From positions 1-8,409 of the forward strand of contig JAUIHJ010000353.1 in the NCBI GenBank assembly GCA_030432015.1: DNA of 8,409 nucleotides, written 5' to 3'. The notes under the pieces were generated by a model. That model did not search any database. It was given only the letters and a program-made list of their open reading frames with translations, and was not told where the DNA came from. Positions 5,909-8,409 of this stretch are shown piece by piece (positions within the stretch are counted from its first letter, which is position 1; each line of letters begins with the position of its first letter). Both the position numbers and the translations under genes were made by a program. The DNA is from a bacterium (GTDB lineage Bacteria; Planctomycetota; Planctomycetia; Pirellulales; Pirellulaceae).

Positions 5909-8409
5909 GCAATTCGCTCCCTTGCTTGTGTTCGGTAAACGGGTCCCCCAATTCAGAGAAGAAGGCGTCGTGAGACTCTTCGCGGTCTTCTTCAAACAGC
6001 TGGCTCAGGTGCGGGAGCAGGCGTTCGTCGGATGGTGATCGCGGAACCGCGTGTGCTGCCAGGCGTTGCGGGTCGCCAAACGTCTCATCCGTTCCCGGCT
6101 CATCTTCGCCTGGCGTCGGAGCCAGTGCATCGCGACCGAACAGCAGGTCCACGTGACTCCGGTAGGCGTCCGGCGTCAGGTCGGTGGGCGCCAGCAGACT
6201 GGCCGGGCGACCATCGGGCACGCGTCGCAGACCAGCGGGTAAGACGCCAGCCATCACGTCATGGTGGTGATGCAGCGGATCAAGGTCGGCATAGCCGAGC
6301 ACGTGTCCCAGCTCGTGAGTGATCACGGTCAGCAAGTCGATTCCGGCGTGCCCCGGCCCTGCCGCCGGACGGACGCTCATCTCCGCGTGTCGGTCCAAGT
6401 GCCAGCCGAAGCCGGCCGCATTGGTGTCGAGCCAGACCTGTGACGTGGCCTCAGAGGCCAGACCCAGGATCGAAGCGGGCAGGTCGACCACTCCCACCTG
6501 AACCTCCGCCAGCCGCGAGGCGGCTTGGCCTGCGGTGACCAGCTCGGTGGCAGCGCGGCCTGCCGCCAACGACGCCCCGTTGTCCGTCCAATACCGCACG
6601 GCAGCGTCCAGCAGCGGAGCCACCTGGCCATGGGTCAGCAGTTCACCCGTAGGGGTATCGCCGTTGAAGGCGGCAGCGTGCAGGGCGCCCAAGCGTTCGA
6701 TCCGAATCGCGTCAATGATCACGTTGCCATTGGCGCCCACATCAGACAAGTCGACCGTAATGGTATTCCCAACACCCACGGGCGTCGTCGTCAATGAAAG
6801 GTCTGCAAAATTGGATCCCGAGTCGGTGGCAAATGTGCCCAGCGTGGTCGCGGCCGGGTTGTTGGGCGCCAACTTCTGATTGACCGGGATGGCGGTCCCG
6901 TTGACCGTATAGACCGCGTTGCTGGCCCGGTTGCTATAGGGTGTCCAGGTCGCCGAGACTCGGTACGTGCCGGCCGGGAGCCCGGAGAAGAGATAGCTGG
7001 CCCCCTGCGTGACGCCCCCCGCCACCGCCTCGCGGACATCGTTCTGAAATCCCTGGGGATAGGCGGACATGTTCGCCGTATCGGTGTAGCCGGGCGCAGG
7101 ATCGCCGTCGTCGATAATCAGCGTGTTGACCACGTTCGCGGACAGATTGAAGCTGAAGGGACTCTCGTCGGCATCGTTATTGCCGAAGGAGACGTTGCCC
7201 GACTTGGCGCCGGACGTGGCGGCATCCAGGGCCACTTCAAACGAGACGCTCGCACCCGGCGCCAACAGTTGACCGGCGGTAAAGTTCGGGAAGGTGGTGG
7301 TCACCAGCGAGAAGTTCCCACTGACGGCGATCGGCTGCAAGACCAGATCCGCCACACCGATATTGCTGACCACAAAGGTCTGGTTCAACCCGGCGCCGGT
7401 CGAACCGGCGAACTTGTTGCCGAAATTGAAGTTGGTCGTGCCGGAGATAATGTCGGTCGATCCGGCCAGGACCTTGATTTCCGGATCGGTCAAACGTTGG
7501 ATCCGCATCCCGTCGACAATCACGTTGCCGGTGGTGCTGCCCGAAAGGACAACCGTCAACGTCGGGCCGCTGGCGGTAAACGTCCCCAGTTCCTCCCAAC
7601 TCGCCCCGGCGTCCAGGAAGTCGTTGGGCGCCATCCGCTGGTTGACGTTGACCGTGGCGGGCGCGGTCACACCGCTGATCGCATACGGCGCGTCGGTCGC
7701 CCGGTTGCCATACGGTGTCCAGGTGCTGGCCACCTGGTACACGCCGCCCGGAGCCACAGGGAACGTGTAGGTTGCCGACTCGACGGCGCCACCTGCCGGC
7801 GCCTCGTAGATGTCGTTCTGAAAACCTTGCGGCCAGAGGTTCATCGCACCTGACGTGGTAAATGTCGTCCCGGCCGGATTGGGTGGCCAGGGCGCATTGT
7901 TGGGCGTATTGTCCACGATCGTGATGTCCGGATTGACCGTCCCGTTGATCGTAAATTCGAAGGGCGATTCGTCAGCATCGTTGGTGTCGAACGTGATCGT
8001 GCCGGCGTAATTCCCGGCCGAAGCAGCATCCAAGGTCACCACAAACGTCGCCGCGGCGCCCGGCGCCAACGGAGACCCGGCGGTCGCCGCCGGCGTGAAT
8101 CCGGACGTCAACGAATAGCCGGGAATCGCCGCCACCGATGCCGCCAGCGACGCATCGTCCAGCGTCAGCCCCGACGTTCCCATGTTGTAGACGGTGAAGG
8201 TCTGGTCGAGCGGTGTGGCGACCAACGTTGTCCCGAATTCAAAACTCCCGTCGTCGGCGATGTACGGCGGGCCGCTCACCAGGATCTCCGGTCCATGCCC
8301 GGGCAGCGCTTCGATCCGGATCGCATCGGCGATCACCGGGCCGTTGGCCTCGTCGCTGAGCGTCACGGTCAACGTGCGGGGAGTCGCCCCGCTACCGGTC
8401 CGGACGATC
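5898..8409 (-). CDS. Modular extracellular protein: golvesin-like and choice-of-anchor-D repeats with C-terminal metzincin-like site (5' partial)
   Basis: The frame is open through the right edge; the TTG at 8372 is internal, so the N-terminus is missing and at least 836 codons are present. Modules in order: the end of a golvesin/Xly-type domain (to about 8307), a choice-of-anchor-D Ig-like domain (8294-7935, ending NDADESPFEF), a golvesin-like domain (7925-7491, with PQGFQND, STWTPYGNRA, NVIVDGMRI), a second anchor-D domain (7484-7128, NDADESPFSF), and a third golvesin-like domain (7124-6690). A C-terminal part (about 6653-6210) follows, with LDTNAAGFGW, HELGHVLGYAD (HExxHxxGxxD, 6317-6285) and HDVMAGVLPAG, whose Met can serve as a Met-turn. 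An acidic tail without visible anchor ends the protein. Golvesin-like and anchor-D modules are extracellular binding or spacer domains; the end looks like a matrixin-type zinc protease. Activity is inferred, not shown. The gene is probably first in an operon with the hydrolase. Confidence 0.88.
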   Translation of the reverse strand, partial: IVRTGSGATPRTLTVTLSDEANGPVIADAIRIEALPGHGPEILVSGPPYIADDGSFEFGTTLVATPLDQTFTVYNMGTSGLTLDDASLAASVAAIPGYSLTSGFTPAATAGSPLAPGAAATFVVTLDAASAGNYAGTITFDTNDADESPFEFTINGTVNPDITIVDNTPNNAPWPPNPAGTTFTTSGAMNLWPQGFQNDIYEAPAGGAVESATYTFPVAPGGVYQVASTWTPYGNRATDAPYAISGVTAPATVNVNQRMAPNDFLDAGASWEELGTFTASGPTLTVVLSGSTTGNVIVDGMRIQRLTDPEIKVLAGSTDIISGTTNFNFGNKFAGSTGAGLNQTFVVSNIGVADLVLQPIAVSGNFSLVTTTFPNFTAGQLLAPGASVSFEVALDAATSGAKSGNVSFGNNDADESPFSFNLSANVVNTLIIDDGDPAPGYTDTANMSAYPQGFQNDVREAVAGGVTQGASYLFSGLPAGTYRVSATWTPYSNRASNAVYTVNGTAIPVNQKLAPNNPAATTLGTFATDSGSNFADLSLTTTPVGVGNTITVDLSDVGANGNVIIDAIRIERLGALHAAAFNGDTPTGELLTHGQVAPLLDAAVRYWTDNGASLAAGRAATELVTAGQAASRLAEVQVGVVDLPASILGLASEATSQVWLDTNAAGFGWHLDRHAEMSVRPAAGPGHAGIDLLTVITHELGHVLGYADLDPLHHHHDVMAGVLPAGLRRVPDGRPASLLAPTDLTPDAYRSHVDLLFGRDALAPTPGEDEPGTDETFGDPQRLAAHAVPRSPSDERLLPHLSQLFEEDREESHDAFFSELGDPFTEHKQGSELLDE
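5917..5923 (-). promoter_or_regulatory. Ribosome binding site selecting a TTG start
   Basis: Read leftward, AAGGGAG (5923 to 5917) is followed after eight bases by TTG (5908-5906). It lies within the last codons of the upstream gene, which fits translational coupling. The ATG at 5827 has no comparable motif. Confidence 0.5.
6690..7484 (-). repeat. Protein repeat unit B (anchor-D + golvesin-like)
   Basis: Second copy of the two-module unit, about 265 residues, from PEIKVLAG to IIDAIRIERLG, directly before the metzincin-like part. It has diverged clearly from unit A, so the duplication is old rather than a recent tandem copy. Confidence 0.7.
7491..8294 (-). repeat. Protein repeat unit A (anchor-D + golvesin-like)
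   Basis: About 268 residues running from the anchor-D start (PEILVSG) to the end of a golvesin-like domain. It matches unit B at positions such as NDADESPF, PQGFQND, WTPY-NRA, NQ-APN, LGTF and GNVI-D, at a spacing of about 267-270 residues. The DNA also keeps related stretches about 770 bases apart (TCGTTCTGAAA near 7041 and 7813). Confidence 0.7.

Noticed and set aside
5909..5995. Upstream extension of the hydrolase to an ATG at 5995
   Set aside because: It would overlap the preceding gene by 98 bases, adds residues without signal character, and a good ribosome binding site supports 5908 instead.
7269..7853. Rightward open frames opposite the modular surface protein
   Set aside because: Long antisense frames are expected in GC-rich genes; no motifs, and the leftward frame has clear domain patterns.
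6690..8294. Repeats considered as a CRISPR or mobile element signature
   Set aside because: The repetition is long, diverged and in frame inside one coding region, so it reflects duplicated protein domains.

Overview
The window looks like chromosomal DNA of a planctomycete, probably of the Pirellulales or a close relative. The main support is a YTV-repeat, cysteine-rich secreted protein, a family known mainly from planctomycetes such as Rhodopirellula. A large secreted protein built from golvesin-like and choice-of-anchor-D modules ending in a metzincin-like zinc site, and a two-domain alpha/beta hydrolase with an export signal, fit the same origin. Coding density is moderate, base composition is GC-rich throughout, and no mobile element, tRNA, rRNA or CRISPR array was seen. 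The assignment rests on recognising protein families by eye; no search was run.

Layout, left to right. Positions 1-903 (+) hold the 3' part of an atypical short-chain dehydrogenase/reductase gene whose N-terminal cofactor loop lies outside the window. After 33 bases comes a complete polyphosphate kinase 2 gene (937-1737, +), with a GTG start behind a GGAG ribosome binding site; the two are probably cotranscribed. A 427-base gene-free stretch (1738-2164) follows, with small inverted and direct repeats. Next is a YTV-family gene (2165-3707, +) whose reading frame is broken once, at a CCCC run at 2486-2489. About 80 bases further on is a strong intrinsic terminator (3788-3819).

The right half is transcribed leftward. 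The upstream gene (5898-8409, -; 5' end outside the window) encodes a modular extracellular protein. Its stop overlaps by 11 bases the proposed TTG start of an exported alpha/beta hydrolase (3905-5908, -), so the two are probably one translationally coupled operon. This operon converges on the YTV gene at the terminator.

Functionally the left pair is cytoplasmic: a redox enzyme-like protein and an enzyme of polyphosphate and nucleotide energy metabolism. The other three products are predicted to act at or outside the cell envelope: a cross-linkable surface protein, a hydrolase with a dead second domain, and a repeat protein with a C-terminal metalloprotease-like module. I see no clearly new defence or mobile system. 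The most notable points are the single frameshift in the YTV gene, the substituted catalytic tyrosine of the SDR, the degenerate second hydrolase domain, and a three-arm arrangement around the terminator.
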